Assembly: GCA_026214975.1 (NCBI GenBank)
Contig: CM047806.1
Span: 99,285,811-99,349,810, forward strand
Direction of reading: 5' to 3'
Origin: Gentiana macrophylla
Lineage: Eukaryota; Streptophyta; Magnoliopsida; Gentianales; Gentianaceae
DNA: 64,000 nucleotides
Positions 1 through 11,402 of this stretch are shown one piece after another; positions within the stretch are counted from its first letter, which is position 1; the number at the start of each line of letters is the position of its first letter. A program made the translations under genes and the position numbers. Under the pieces are notes generated by a model, which was given only the letters and a program-made list of their open reading frames with translations, had not been told where the DNA came from and did no database searches.

Positions 1-27
1 ATCGTATTCAAGATGCATGGTATGGGT

Positions 28-1010
28 CTAGGTTGGGGAAGCAAGAGCCCGAGTAAGGGAGGTGGGTTCAAGTTCAGGAGAAGGAAGGTGGGTCAAGAGA
101 GTGAGTTTGTGCATTGGTTTGGAAATGTTATTTTTGGCGCGGATGGTCATGGGGTGAGAGTTAGTGGTTGAGGGAGCCGTGGGTTGGGGAGGGTCCGAGT
201 GGTGGGGTTCGGATTGAGGAGGGTCTGTTTGGGTGGGTGCGGATTGAGAAGGATTTGGTTGGGGGAGATCGGATAGGGAGGAGGGGGTCGGGATCCAGAA
301 AGATAGGGGTGGAGTGGTGTGGGAGGTGGAGGGGGTTGATGAGCGAAAGGGAAACACAGTCTCAACAAATTTTACGTGGCGGGAGGTATAGAGGTGATTG
401 TCAACGGTGTCAAGGCATAGATAAGCACTTTGAGTGAGCGAATATCCAATAAAGACACAAGCACGGGACCGCGACTCAAATTTATGTTTAGTATAGGGAT
501 GAAGCCATGGGTAATATAGACATTTGAAGGTACGAAGTTTGTCGTAGTGAGGGAGGTGACCAAAAATTGTGTGAAAAGGGGAGTTCATATTAAGAGTGGG
601 AGTGGGGAGACGGTTAATTAAGTAGACGGCAGTGGAGAAGGCAAAAGGCCAATATGTAGTAGGCATGGAAGAATGTGTGAGAAGTGCTAGACCAGTTTCC
701 ACGATATGGAGGTGACGATGTTCAGAGTAACCATTGTGTTCGGGGGTGTGTGGTGGTGTTGTAAAGTGGGAGATGCCGTGAGTGGAGAGGAAAGGGCGTA
801 GACAAGTGAATTCTGTGCCATTATCGGTGTAGATAATTTTAATCGAGGTTTCAAAGTATTTTTCAACAAGTGATTTAAAGCGAGGAAAAATTGTGGCAAC
901 ATCAGATTTACGAGATAACGGATAAAACCAAATATATTTAGTAAAGTGGTCAACCAAAATTATGTAGTATTTCGACCCACCAATAGCATAAAAGGGGGAA
1001 GACCAAACAT
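28..1010 (-). pseudogene. copia-0 integrase catalytic core and C-terminal part
   Basis: Integrase inserts the cDNA copy of the element into the host chromosome. The minus-strand reading opens with VDHFTKYIWFYPL and holds the second catalytic Asp in YTDNGTEF and the Glu region around PEHNGYSEHRH, as in the copia rve core. The copia-type signature FKCLYYPWLHPY followed by RACVFIGYS comes later. A proline- and serine-rich linker to RT follows and leaves the window near base 28. The reading is separated from the integrase zinc finger upstream by a one-base indel in an A-run near 1011-1022. Not functional. Confidence 0.85.
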
Positions 1011-1415
1011 CAAAAAAAAAACAATTTTGAGAGGACGAGTAGACATTAAAGTGGAAGAACCAAAAGGTAATCTATGACTTTTATTGGAAAGGCAAGCATC
1101 ACAGTGTACGGAATCAACATTATTTAAAAGTGGTAAATTTGCAGTAGAACAAACAGAACGTAAAATGGGAGGAGTGGGATGCCCTAAACGGGAATGCCAG
1201 GTGTCCTTGGGAGCGGCAGAGGCAGCAAAGGCGAGAATGGGACGGCTGGGCCAGGTGTACAGACCGTCTTTAGCAGGACCGGTCAGAAGACATTTGCCTG
1301 TGGGAATCTCTTTTACGTGAAAATGGTCCGGAAAAAATTCAACAGAAACATTATTAGTGCAACAAAATTTGGAAATCGATAATAAATTACGGGAAATATT
1401 GGGAACGCATAGCAC
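1005..1415 (-). pseudogene. copia-0 pre-integrase domain and integrase zinc finger
   Basis: The minus-strand reading contains the copia pre-integrase block LCVPNISRNLLSISKF, followed by the HHCC zinc finger: WHSRLGHP supplies the His pair and CDACLSNKSH the Cys pair. In the family this domain stabilises integrase multimers and binds the LTR ends. It is in a different frame from the protease part (stop at 1433) and from the catalytic core (homopolymer indel near 1011-1022), so the polyprotein is broken on both sides. Confidence 0.8.
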
Positions 1416-1432
1416 ATCATTAAGGTGGAAAT

Positions 1433-1760
1433 TTAAAGGAGAGGGGCGAAACCAGTGTGAGTAAGGGAGAGGGAAGTACCGTTAGCAATCATGATGTCAT
1501 CAGAAACGGCATAGGGTGAGTGGAGGGCAAGGTTGGCAAGGTCATTAGTAACGTGATGCGGTGCACCGCTGTCAAGAAGCCCAGATTGGGAACTCACCTG
1601 TGAAGAGTGGTCAGCCAAACGAGCTTGGGGTCCGGAGGACCGGTTTTGTTGAGGGTGCCGTGGTGAGGAAGAACTAGAAACCAAAATAAATTGAAAATTA
1701 GGACACCAACGAGCGCTCTGCCCATGAGTACCGCACATCTGACATTTTCCAAGGTACGTC
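1433..1760 (-). pseudogene. copia-0 gag zinc knuckle and aspartic protease
   Basis: The reading begins in a nucleocapsid knuckle (CQMCGTHGQSARWC) and runs into a retropepsin active site, LLDSGAPHHVTND, where D-S-G-A is the copia protease signature. The knuckle is unusual: the canonical CX2CX4HX4C has Gln at the His position, and a His lies two residues earlier. In the family the protease cuts Gag-Pol. The reading stops at 1433, before the pre-integrase domain. Confidence 0.8.
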
Positions 1761-1894
1761 TTTAAGGGAGGGTGGGCAGCATTGTCACCCTGATGTGGTT
1801 GCCGAACAACACTGTTTGGAGCTTGGGGGGGCCGATATGTGGTATGAGCAACTGCCGGAGCAAAAGTGGTCGCAGCACGACGGCAGGAAGCATC

Positions 1895-2555
1895 TTAATT
1901 TAGAAGTTTCTCATGGAGTTCATCAATGGAGATTAGTGTGACACAGGCCTGAACTGCACGAAGAAGATCAGCGTGTTCGTCACCCAAGTTTTTGAGAATA
2001 ATATCCATCAGATCTTCAGGGTCTATTGCAAATCCAAGAAGTGCCAATTCGTTTGCTTTACTACGAATTGCTTGGATACATTCAGTGATAGTACGGGTGC
2101 CTTTGGTGATTCTTTTTAAAGATTCCTTTACCTGCTTGATGCGGCCCCTTGATGGTGTCGCATAGATGGCCGGGAGTTGGATCCAAACATCACGAGAGCA
2201 GGAGGGACGGTTTATGGCAGAGAGAGCCGTTGTGGAGAGAACCAATCAGAGCATTGAGGATGAGATTATCCTGCCTAATCCAGCGACTGTGGGCCGGATT
2301 TGGTGCAGTTGAGTCACCGGAAGTTATGGTTTCCGGCGGCTTGATTTTGGTTCCGTCAACATACCCAAGTAAGTCATAGCCAGTGAGCAGAGAGCGGAAT
2401 TGGATTTCCCATATAGCATAATTATCTTCAGTGAGTTTGATGGGAGCTTGAACTCCCGAGTTGATAGGGACGAGAGGGGGGAGGCTGCTGCCGGAATTGC
2501 TTGAGCCACCAGTGGTGGCAGTTGCATTGATGGTCTGATCAGTGAGAGTGGACAT
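1895..2555 (-). pseudogene. copia-0 gag (capsid), frameshifted
   Basis: Two overlapping minus-strand readings make up one gag. The first (2555 to 2190) starts MSTLTDQTINATATT and contains the copia gag N-terminal motif KLTEDNYAIWEIQF followed by GYDLLGYVDGT. The second (2245 to 1895) contains the following helical region with LGDEHADLLRAVQA. The frames differ, so a frameshift lies in the 2190-2245 overlap. Gag forms the cytoplasmic particle. The start is favoured because it is the first ATG after the primer-binding site. Confidence 0.82.
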
Positions 2556-2636
2556 GGCTGAAAAAACAAAAACAAAAACAAAGAAGGAGAAATGAGTTCA
2601 GCCGAGAGAAAAAAAAAGAGAGGTGAGGATCTAATG

Positions 2637-2650
2637 TGGCTTTGATACCA
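2637..2650 (-). other. primer-binding site of copia-0 (tRNA-iMet type)
   Basis: On the minus strand this reads TGGTATCAAAGCCA, one mismatch from the complement of the 3' end of plant initiator tRNA-Met. It lies directly next to the inferred LTR end and about 80 bases upstream of the gag start. Confidence 0.8.
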
Positions 2651-2840
2651 TAATAGAATTTTGTGAAAGATGATTTTCATTACTGTATGATGTTACAATT
2701 TATACAATGATTATACAGTGTGAATGGATCCTATGTAATAAATGACCAATCAATTAGTGGTAATTACAGGAGATTCAATCAATAAATGTGAATCAAAGTA
2801 AATCAACTAATTATTTTCTATTAAAACTAATCGACTTTTC
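2651..2840 (-). repeat. copia-0 5' LTR (right end uncertain)
   Basis: This stretch is directly upstream of the primer-binding site on the minus strand. It contains a TATA-like TATAAATTGTAAC segment near 2690-2710. No second copy is in the window to fix the ends, so 2840 is an estimate. Confidence 0.45.
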
Positions 2841-5819
2841 GAGCAGTCATCAGACAAAATGTATACCACTCAAAAGCTCCAACTAGCTTGTATCTTTCAT
2901 AAGAACCTGAAGGTCAATATGAACAAGCTGCGACACTTCTTTAGCTCTATTACCCTTTCCTAATTGAAAGGTTACTTTAGTCATTTTTCCTTTAAGATAG
3001 TTCTCAGACTGGGAGATAGGAATCACCCTTAGCCAGTATTCTGATCTTATCTTTAGGATATATGTACTAATCAATAGGTGATGAATAATCGTTTATCTCA
3101 ATAGGAAACCATTTGCCTTAATAGTTTATGATGTGCTATATATACCTTTTCAGCACTACTTAGTGGTTCTGACTTTATCAAACAAAAGTCCGAGTCTTGG
3201 AATCGTATACAAATGTCATATTCACTTTGTTTATGGAAAATTTATCTTCGACGTGATAGTGAATCCATTTGTTCCAATGAATCTGAGAACATAAATTAAA
3301 TTTCGACGATATTCAAATATTAAAATCCGAAATTTCTTTCCTTATATCACTCCCACTATCTTAACTGAAATAACTGCCCATTTTCTACTCTTTTATCATG
3401 AATGCCCAGCTACCTTGTTCTTGCAAAAGAACTTTAGCTTTCAAGTCAATTACCCGATCAAGAAAGTCTCTAAGGATTCATAGATTAGTAATCCAAAATC
3501 ACTTTCCTTATCCTATACTTTCTTTTATTAATATTTCGGTTTAGCCTTTTACTTATTTGGTTTAGATTACTTACACTTGTAGACATTTACCTTCCCATTC
3601 TTGGCTTTCTTTAAAGGAAATGGTCATGAACTAGCAGTTCATTTGAGTAGACACTACTCGTGAACTGTGGGATGTCTAGTGAGTTTGATACCAAATCATT
3701 CTCATCATCATTGAACTAATTTATTTGTCTCTCATTCAACACGAGTGACACTAGTGGCATATTCATAAATGCCACTTAAGTTTGAAGGCTGAAGAGGAGA
3801 ATCCTTTACCGAAAATTAATTACATTCTCGATTAATGAATTCAACGTTCTCTTTACTTTTCCACTTTCACGAAGTCGTTACTAGTCAATTTATCGTATTT
3901 AGCAGTTTAGATACATTGAGATGATATGTTGTTGTAAAATAAATTATGACAGAAATATAAATCAAATCATACACCACAACAAATAATGATTTTAGGAATT
4001 ATAAACGTGATGTCATGCATGTATTTTATCCTACCATTCCAAGGATTTAATCTCACATCATGTTGCCGCCGCAGGGTCGGTATCAGCATAATGACAATTA
4101 AATTGACACAATCTCTCTCAACAATTAATTAAGAATCAGACATCTCTACGTTAACTGTTGATTACCTTCCTTTTTGCAGCCAAGATATTTCCAATAATAT
4201 CCTTCAGAGTGTTACCTGCTGTTTCAGACCTCAAAATAGACCCCGAGTGTGCCACCGCAGGGTCGGTCAGTGACTCGACGAGTACCCAAAATCGTATCCT
4301 TTCGGAGACCAAGCCTTGAATTTTGATAGGGGTGAAGGCCATCCGTAGAGGGCCGTAATCAAAGCGGCTTGAGGCATCACCCTTCTCTCATGGTGCTTGT
4401 GCCAACAGTAAAGGCCGTGGGGTTGGCTGTCACCTTCCCCGCTCCCACTCGTTATTTTAAAAAATAGGTAGTCTTATTAGGATTTTCAGAATTTCTTAAT
4501 AATCCGAAAAACAACAAATCATGAATATTTAAATATTAATCCTCCCACTAGTTCATCGGTTCCAAATACCATCTAACTAGTGTCACTTATTCACGACTTT
4601 CCAATTTCTCAGATTTATAAATTTTGTGTTGACACTACACAATTAAAATTCACCAAGAATTTTATAATCCAAATACATTAGGACTTATGAATTTTCCAAT
4701 AATTTTAAAAACAATAAATCACTAAATTTAAAACTCCCGCTAGTTTATCGCTTCCAAATACCTTCTAACTAGTGATACTATATTCATGATTTTCCAATTT
4801 GTCAATTATTTAGAAATCTTTCGTGTAGATACTACACAATTAAAATTCACTAAAAAAATTTATAGTCCTAATATCTTCATGATAAAAATTTAGGATCTCA
4901 AAATTTTCGATTATGAAAACAATAAATCATAAAAAGCAATCATCAACTTATCGGTTCCAAATACCGTCTAGTTAGTGTCCAACTTTTCATGATTTTCCAA
5001 AATTTTCGATTATTAAAATTCATAATAAGTAGCCACTATATAATTAAAATTCTTAAAGAATTTTAGATCCAAAATGAAATTTACCCAGTAAATTTTATTT
5101 TTATCATGTGAATTTTATATCAAGATAAAATTCCGTTTGCTCAATTAATTTAATTAATTACCAAAATTAATCTAAATTAATTACATGTTCATACATGCCT
5201 AATTAATGCCAAAATTAATTATCTACATGTATGCATATGCTAGGAGTGGAATTCATGAATATGATGCATGGCATGGCATGACATGGCTATATCACATAAA
5301 TAATCACATAAGAAAATAAATGCGAACATGTAAACCACTGAGATGGATCGTTGGTACCTCCGTATCTAATCTATAATAAAGAAAAGAACATAAACGCAAG
5401 AGGACGGGTTTACTAATTTCTAATTTAGGGAATCGACGCTGCTGTATATCCAACGTGACTCGAACTCAGGAATTAATTTCATATTAGTTCAACTCTTCAC
5501 CACTGCACAACCGATACGGCTTGCTGTTGAAAAGCTCCGATATTTGTTTTAATTAAGCACGATGACCCAGAAACTAAAACAACTAACTTCTCTAGGAAAT
5601 TAAAATAATAACAAATTACATAATTTCCTACAACACTCGGAAAAACAGGTTTACAGCAGATCTAACGGGTAAACAATACCAACCCCAATCCATATTGTCA
5701 ACCAAGAACATTCAACCATGCATGAATATAATAAACATATAAAGATGCAATTTTTATTCAATTCCACTCCTTATTAATTAATTATGCAATCAAGATCGCA
5801 AAATCGTTTTAACCTCGTT
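2841..5819 (-). mobile_element. Non-coding interior of a LARD-like LTR element
   Basis: About 3 kb of AT-rich sequence without a recognisable protein domain lies between copia-0 and a primer-binding site at 5820-5830. A large non-coding interior next to a methionine-type PBS and a long LTR is the pattern of LARDs (large retrotransposon derivatives), which rely on proteins from other elements. A 63-codon minus-strand ORF near 4151-4342 has no recognised domain. The phrase CCGCAGGGTCGGT occurs twice, near 4068 and 4255. Most of the stretch shows no other feature. The classification is inference. Confidence 0.5.
4470..5060. repeat. Three ~195-bp tandem repeats with a conserved inverted repeat
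   Basis: The phrase TCCAAATACC or a close variant occurs at 4561, 4753 and 4956, giving periods of about 192 and 203 bases. Flanking text is also repeated, including the ACTACACAATTAAAATTCAC segment. In the first unit ACTAGTT and AACTAGT flank the phrase as a stem with a loop of about 27 bases, and the second unit keeps most of it. The repeats lie inside the LARD-like interior. Confidence 0.75.
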
Positions 5820-5830
5820 CTGATACCACA
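5820..5830 (-). other. Primer-binding site of the LARD-like element
   Basis: The minus strand reads TGTGGTATCAGAACG across this point, matching the tRNA-Met primer type. It directly follows the LTR end at 5831, which places the interior of the element to the left. Confidence 0.7.
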
Positions 5831-7104
5831 TGCTGGATATACAGGACCCGAATCAGATCTGATTCACAGCACCGGTCGAGACGCTCGATCATGCACAGCG
5901 GAAGCAACGAATTAAAATTCATTTTTCGATTTTACCATGATATTATTCGTATAATAAATTAATCTAACTACAAGAAAGTTGAGGATTTACCCGACAAAAG
6001 AGAAGCCGTGATCTTCCGGATTGTATCTCCAAGCGACCACTGGTGGACGTCGATCCTCGTAGTAGAGCCTCCTCGAATATGCTCAAGAAAAACCATAGTT
6101 TTTCTTCTCCCAATGACTAGAACAAGAAACTAATTTTTCTCTTCTTTTCTTAGGTGTATGGCGCAATTGTGTGTGTATGTGTTGGGAGTAACACTCTTTA
6201 TATAGATTAATAACCAAATAGTTTGAGAGTTTATCTTATACACACATATTTATCTTTTCCTTAAAGGAAAAATAAAACATTTATCCAATAGGAAAACAAA
6301 TTCCCTATTTATTCAATAAGAAAATCAATTTCTTATTTATAATTATTTAAGATATAAATAATTATAATTTCCACATTATTAGTTAGGAGAAAAAATTCTT
6401 TTCCCAAAATCAAATAAAGTGGCGCCATTTTTTTTTTGCCAATTGGGATAATTGAAAATGTCTTTTATATTTTACATATTATTTACCGAATACATAATAT
6501 TCACATATTAATTAAATAGATCAACTATTTAATTTATTCTCGAGATTCCACAAAATGAGAAAACACTCGCGTGTTAGGAGCCAACCCGGGGACCATGGAC
6601 CTATAACCAGTAGCTACAATAAATTGAATAAAATATTCATCGAACAGAACATTTCTACTCAACTTATTAATTCCGGAAATACGCCATCATAAATCCGAAA
6701 CTGAACTCTATCGATTATAGATATAACTTATTCTCAGAAATTCGAGTCAATAACTGTCCATTGATATAATCATTACATTCAGAGTAACCCTCCATAGACT
6801 ATCCGTAATGAAGCGGGAATGTTTTTGTAAACCTTCTTCATTACATCTCATTCTTATTTACCATTAACCCACTAGTGATCAAATTAGTTCATAACCAATA
6901 TAAACTCGGCCGATCGATCAGTTTCTAGGATCAACAAATAAGGGGATTGTCTTTCTACTTCCTGCAGGAAGGAATGGATTCCATATCTGTGAGACACACA
7001 CTTCTCACCCATTCCAGAATAGTGCCAACATGAAAGTGATTCAGACCGCGCCTCTTATCAATCCTTAACGAACACATCAAACCCTATCTTGAAACAAGTA
7101 GGTG

Positions 7105-7864
7105 TTAGGAAATCTACGCGGGAACGCAGTGGAATTCAAAAATTTATTTCCTTTTAACTAGGATCGACTTCGTTTAAGCAACAAACATAAAAGAAGTAGA
7201 CAAGAGAATACCTTGGTTGATCCAATTGGATCGACGCTTTGTCTACAGTTGTAGTTTCTGCACGAAGCCGCCAAGTGTTCGGCCTCTACCGGTGATCCAC
7301 ACGAACAACCCGCCGGAATCCACCATTGGATTGCTACTAAAAAATCCGGTTGCTAGACCAGACTTTTCTCTCTTTCCCTAAAATCTCTCTAAGAAGCTCT
7401 CTATTTTTCACAAGAACTATTAACTCTAGGAATTGTGATGTATAAAAGAGCTAGCCAAGCCTCCCTTAAATAGGGTGACCTGCGCCCCTACAGTTCTCAA
7501 TCTGATTGGGATTAGCTTCCTAGTAGATTGAGGAGAAAGAAAACCTTTTTCCTAATAAAATAAGGAAAATCCCTTTGATTGATTTATCTCATTTAATATT
7601 CAATGTCTTATATTAAATATTTTTCCTAAGATATATATTGACAATGTCTTATATTGAATATATCTTTATTTTACTACCATAAATCTATTTTTCCAAAAAT
7701 CAATTAATATCCAATATTAATATTATGGTAATCTTATTAATTAAATTGCACAATCCAAGTGTATCTTATACACAATCAACATGCGCCCCTTTTGCCAAAT
7801 AATTGGCTTCCGGAATATTCTTTAATTAATATAATGCTATGATTAATTAATTTGCAAAAAATAC

Positions 7865-7957
<93 letters not shown>

Positions 7958-9123
7958 CACATACATTATGTGTATATTTAATTAATCAACATAATTAATA
8001 TCTTGTATTTAATTTATTCATAACAAATAAATACCACCATATTAATTTACCACTATAACCTTTATAGTATGAGACAAATTCTTTCCTTATTTTGTTATCA
8101 ACTATAACCACATTTTAATCCGGCTAGATGTTCTTATGTGTGTGACCCGATAGGCTTCCGAATATGTTGGCCGTAGACATAAAGTGCAAATTACGAAAAT
8201 GCCCTTCATACCTAACGATCACGAGATAACGTCTAGCAACTCACCGTGACCCCCAATCATCGGAAGAGTCAAATGTAATAACTACTACATTTCATGTGAA
8301 ACAGTTACCGTGTAAATAGAATCTTATCCCTGTAATAATATCCATACGGTCGTTCGTCGAGTTTCAAACATTAACGACCGTATTTTATAATCTAGATATC
8401 ATGCTCTCTCGAAGTAACTCATTTACTTCCACTTTGCAAAGATTCACGAGAGTGATACATTCCTTATAAGAAGGCCCTTTCGGACATTCACCCCTAGGGT
8501 ACGCGATTCCCAGACGACCAAACATGCATACTCCACATGCTTCATTATCACACCAATCATTACCGCATGATCGCCCTGTGGCTAGGGAAAACCTCAATAG
8601 TATCAAAACATGACAATCCACACCTTGATGCCATGTAGACTCCGGTCCGAAGGATAATTACACAACCGCCACATAGTGTGACACTTAATAGTGTAAGTGG
8701 GTCAGTCTAACGTACGCATTCTCTAATACACGTCAACGTACAGTCCAAGTGTCTCTACACTTCGATAGATGAGATCTATCCCTGCCCTTAAATATAGAAG
8801 ACATCTAATACGTGCTAGCCTGTTCATACTATCAATGCCTTGTTTAATAGTACATCAGCCTAGAGACATTTAAGTATCAAACTTATCAAAGTGATTAGAG
8901 ATCTCATCAACCATAATCGCCTATCATGGTTTCTCTATCAATGTTTAATACTAAGGACGTTACCATATAACAATTCATAATTGGTTCTTTAAAAGAACAA
9001 ATCATAATGGGTTGACAACAGAAAAGCCATTTAATATATATTTAAACATAAAAAAATAGTAGAAATGATCCGACCTGGTCGGATCCGGTCCCACCCGATT
9101 GGGTTTAGGACACTATTTCAACA
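7105..9123 (-). mobile_element. Solo LTR (about 2.0 kb), target duplication gtagg
   Basis: The segment has TGTTAGG at the left and TTCAACA at the right and is flanked by gtagg at 7100-7104 and 9124-9128. The surrounding LTR continues without a gap when compared with the second copy near 41880-41900. No coding sequence, PBS or PPT lies inside, so this is a solo LTR left by recombination. Orientation is inferred from TGTTGAAATAGTGTCC, a typical copia LTR start, on the minus strand. It contains a long TA microsatellite. Confidence 0.85.
7866..7953. repeat. (TA)n microsatellite
   Basis: A nearly uninterrupted TA dinucleotide run of about 88 bases inside the solo LTR, ending in ATACATACACATACAT. 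Length in the assembly may be inaccurate. Confidence 0.95.
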
Positions 9124-9581
9124 GTAGGAGTATGCAAACAGATTAAGGTTAATCCATAGATGATCAACTTGTGATTAATGAGATTTCTCAATCACGGAAT
9201 TATATGAGAAATACAGATTAAATCGGTCCAGTCCTATATGACTACATCATATATAAATGCCCCACTTAAATAACCAATAACGACTGTCCGGATAAGACGG
9301 TCAAACCTTAAAGTGTTCTGGGTGCTTTAATGGTGGTTTAATCAATAGGCCCCATACTTTGATTAAGTTCACCAAGGACTAACAGTTCAAGTGTATCACC
9401 ATAAACTTAATCCTTGCGTGTGACATGCACTAAGTTATATGGCTACATATGAAAAAAACTTGGGGTTTTCAGTAGTGTATTACTTATGAGCACGAAGCAC
9501 ATAATAAGATGAGAATAAATTTGTCATTTATTAATTATAAAAAAAATTACATAAATTGTCTTTCGGGCACTACTTCCAACA

Positions 9582-9639
9582 ATCTCCCACTTGCCCGTAA
9601 GGACAAGCAACAATTGTCTTTTGGGCAATACATCCAACA
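9582..9639 (-). other. Polypurine tract and short interior remnant of LARD-like element
   Basis: On the minus strand CGGGCAAGTGGGAGAT directly precedes the LTR start, as a polypurine tract does. The same arrangement recurs at 42346-42361. The next 42 bases resemble the interior beyond the second copy's tract and end at CCAACA, after which SIRE gag sequence begins. The short remnant suggests truncation on insertion or a large deletion. Confidence 0.65.
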
Positions 9640-9641
9640 CT

Positions 9642-9904
9642 GTATTCATCAAACTTTTTCTTCATGTTTTTGGTTGAATTTGACTTTTTGTTTGATGAAG
9701 AACCACATTTCAACTGTTTCTTGCTGAACCTGTCAAAACGTTTGATTAGTAAGACAATTTGCTCATTAAGCTCTTGAGTCTCTTTGCTGGTTGAGTCAGC
9801 AGCTTTGCTTTGCTGGGGTGCAACCAGTGCACTGGCCTTGTGAGGCCCTGCTGGTGCACCATCTTCATTGTTTAATTCAAATTCATGAGCTTTTAATTGA
9901 GACA
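9642..9904 (-). pseudogene. copia-2 gag, C-terminal part
   Basis: The minus-strand reading starts MSQLKAHEFELNNED and continues through SALVAPQQSKAADSTSKE to a Lys/Ser-rich stretch ending DEY. It closely matches the gag C-terminal half of copia-1 at about 12010-12275. The CX2C nucleocapsid knuckle that should follow DEY is missing because the LARD-like remnant begins there. The N-terminal part of the same gag is at 37185-37830. Confidence 0.85.
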
Positions 9905-11272
9905 TGTTAGGAACATTTTATTTGTTTTGATGATGGCCATACTAGCTATTATAGCCAACCTGAAATAAGTTGGAAATATTTGTATAAGTCTTTACTTAGA
10001 GTCTGACATGTTGTATAAATTCAGTCAGACAAGTACTGTACTAGACTGGTAAGATGGCTAAGTGAAACAGAAAATCAGCAAAGTGAAGGCAGTCATGTAC
10101 TAGCAGAGAAGAATGAAGACATATGGACTGACTTATAACCAGGGAAGTCTGTGATGACCTTGGGTAAATCTAAGATACATTACAAGTGATGAAATCTATT
10201 CTTTTAATATGGTGAACACTAATCTCACATAAATCAAGGATCAGTGAAGTACAAGCATACTTGGAAAATCAAATAAAGAAAAGAAACAGCAAAAAGGCGA
10301 AGTAAGAGTTCCACCGGCTAACTAAAGAAAAACAATGAAGGAGATCTTAACAGCAAAAGAAGAAGATTCACTAAGCCGGTTAAGCAACAGCTTAAACAGC
10401 AAAGTCAATTATGTTGTCTGCATTCTATTCTGAACGTAGAAAATAAGCAAATCAAGCAATAAATGCATAATCAATCATGGATGGATTTTGTGATGAACGT
10501 TTGAAGAAAATCAGGATCACTGAAATTAAGGAGAATACAATCAAAGAGGAATCAAGAATTAAATCAGGATTATTCTCCACATTAAATAGCCAATGGACAG
10601 AAATTCAAATCAAGGAATATCAAGGCTATAAATAGAAGGCTTTGACAGACAAGAAAAACAGACACACAGAATATGAGACTGAAAAAAGATAGCAAAAACT
10701 CTGTCAAATTTCCTAAGCCTTCTTCTTGAACTTAAAAGAACACATCTAGCAGATCAACTCAATATTCAGAGCATAAAGTCATATCAAGAACTGAGATTGA
10801 TCAAAACACTTGTGAATCCAACTCACACCAGTTTGCAGCAATTGAATCAGAGAAGTCTGAGAAGGAGTTGCACCCTTTGTGATAGCTGTTGTAGGATTTG
10901 TTCGTCACTAAAGCTTTTGTAGCCAAGGAGTGATAGTCTTTGAGATTGTGAAGCTTGTGTAGCCAAGGACAATCTTACTGTTGTATTGGTGAAAGACAAT
11001 AGTGAATTCTTCCAATCATCACAGGAGAAGAGTGGATTAAGGTATTACACCACCTTGAACCACTATAATTCTTTGTGTTCATTTACTTTACAGCATTACT
11101 TTACTGCATTATACTCATACTCTGTGTGTGCATAATCTACTTTGAAACAACTTTTAAGAAGGGACTTATCCGCTGCCCGAAAGCTTTTAAAATAAGAAAA
11201 GTTTTGAAACTCCAGTATAGTCATTCACCCCCCCTCCTCTGACGATACTTTTACCCTTCTCTATGACCAACA
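9905..11272 (+). repeat. copia-1 5' LTR
   Basis: Starts TGTTAGGAACATTTT and ends GACCAACA directly before the PBS. It matches the 3' LTR (35790-37179) along its full length with many substitutions and a deletion of about 20 bases around 10906 relative to it. An inverted relative is at 37912-39312. TATA-like sequence GGCTATAAATAGAAGG is at about 10623. Confidence 0.9.
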
Positions 11273-11274
11273 AT

Positions 11275-11286
11275 AGGTATCAGAGC
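11275..11286 (+). other. copia-1 primer-binding site
   Basis: AGGTATCAGAGC, complementary to the 3' end of initiator tRNA-Met, two bases after the LTR end. Confidence 0.85.
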
Positions 11287-11402
11287 AGTGTTCCTAGTAT
11301 CAGAACCTGTTCGGATCTGATTTCTGGTAACAAGGAGATCACATACTTTCAAAGTAGTTTTTCAAAGCTGTGATTTTATACATACATCTTTTGTCTGTGA
11401 CT

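Larger units (their letters stand above)
1..2840 (-). mobile_element. Ty1/copia retrotransposon (copia-0), 5' half, runs off the left edge
   Basis: On the minus strand the order is LTR, primer-binding site (2637-2650), gag, zinc knuckle, protease, pre-integrase and integrase core. That is the copia order, with integrase before reverse transcriptase. The reading continues past base 1, so RT, RNase H and the 3' LTR are outside the window. Gag and pol are split by several frameshifts, so this copy is a dead element. It lies in or next to the non-coding interior of a LARD-like element on its right. The right boundary is approximate because I could not find a target duplication. Confidence 0.85.
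5831..9581 (-). repeat. Long LTR of LARD-like/copia-type element, split by a solo LTR
   Basis: Read on the minus strand the LTR starts TGTTGGAAGTAGTGCCCG and ends at the PBS near 5830. Removing the inserted solo LTR and one target duplication (7105-9128) leaves about 1.73 kb. A second diverged copy lies at 40949-42345. Shared landmarks include GTTAGGAGCCAACCC and CTATATGACTACATCATATA, in the same order and orientation. It has a polypurine tract on its upstream side (9582-9597) and a PBS on its downstream side, which is unusual for a single element. Confidence 0.7.

Noticed and set aside
168..437. Plus-strand ORF of 89 codons
   Set aside because: It is antisense to the copia-0 integrase C-terminal linker, with Gly/Arg-rich composition that mirrors the Pro/Ser-rich reading on the other strand.
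8385..8621. Minus-strand ORF of 78 codons with several Cys
   Set aside because: It is inside a solo LTR, the Cys spacing fits no known zinc motif, and no start context or partner supports it.
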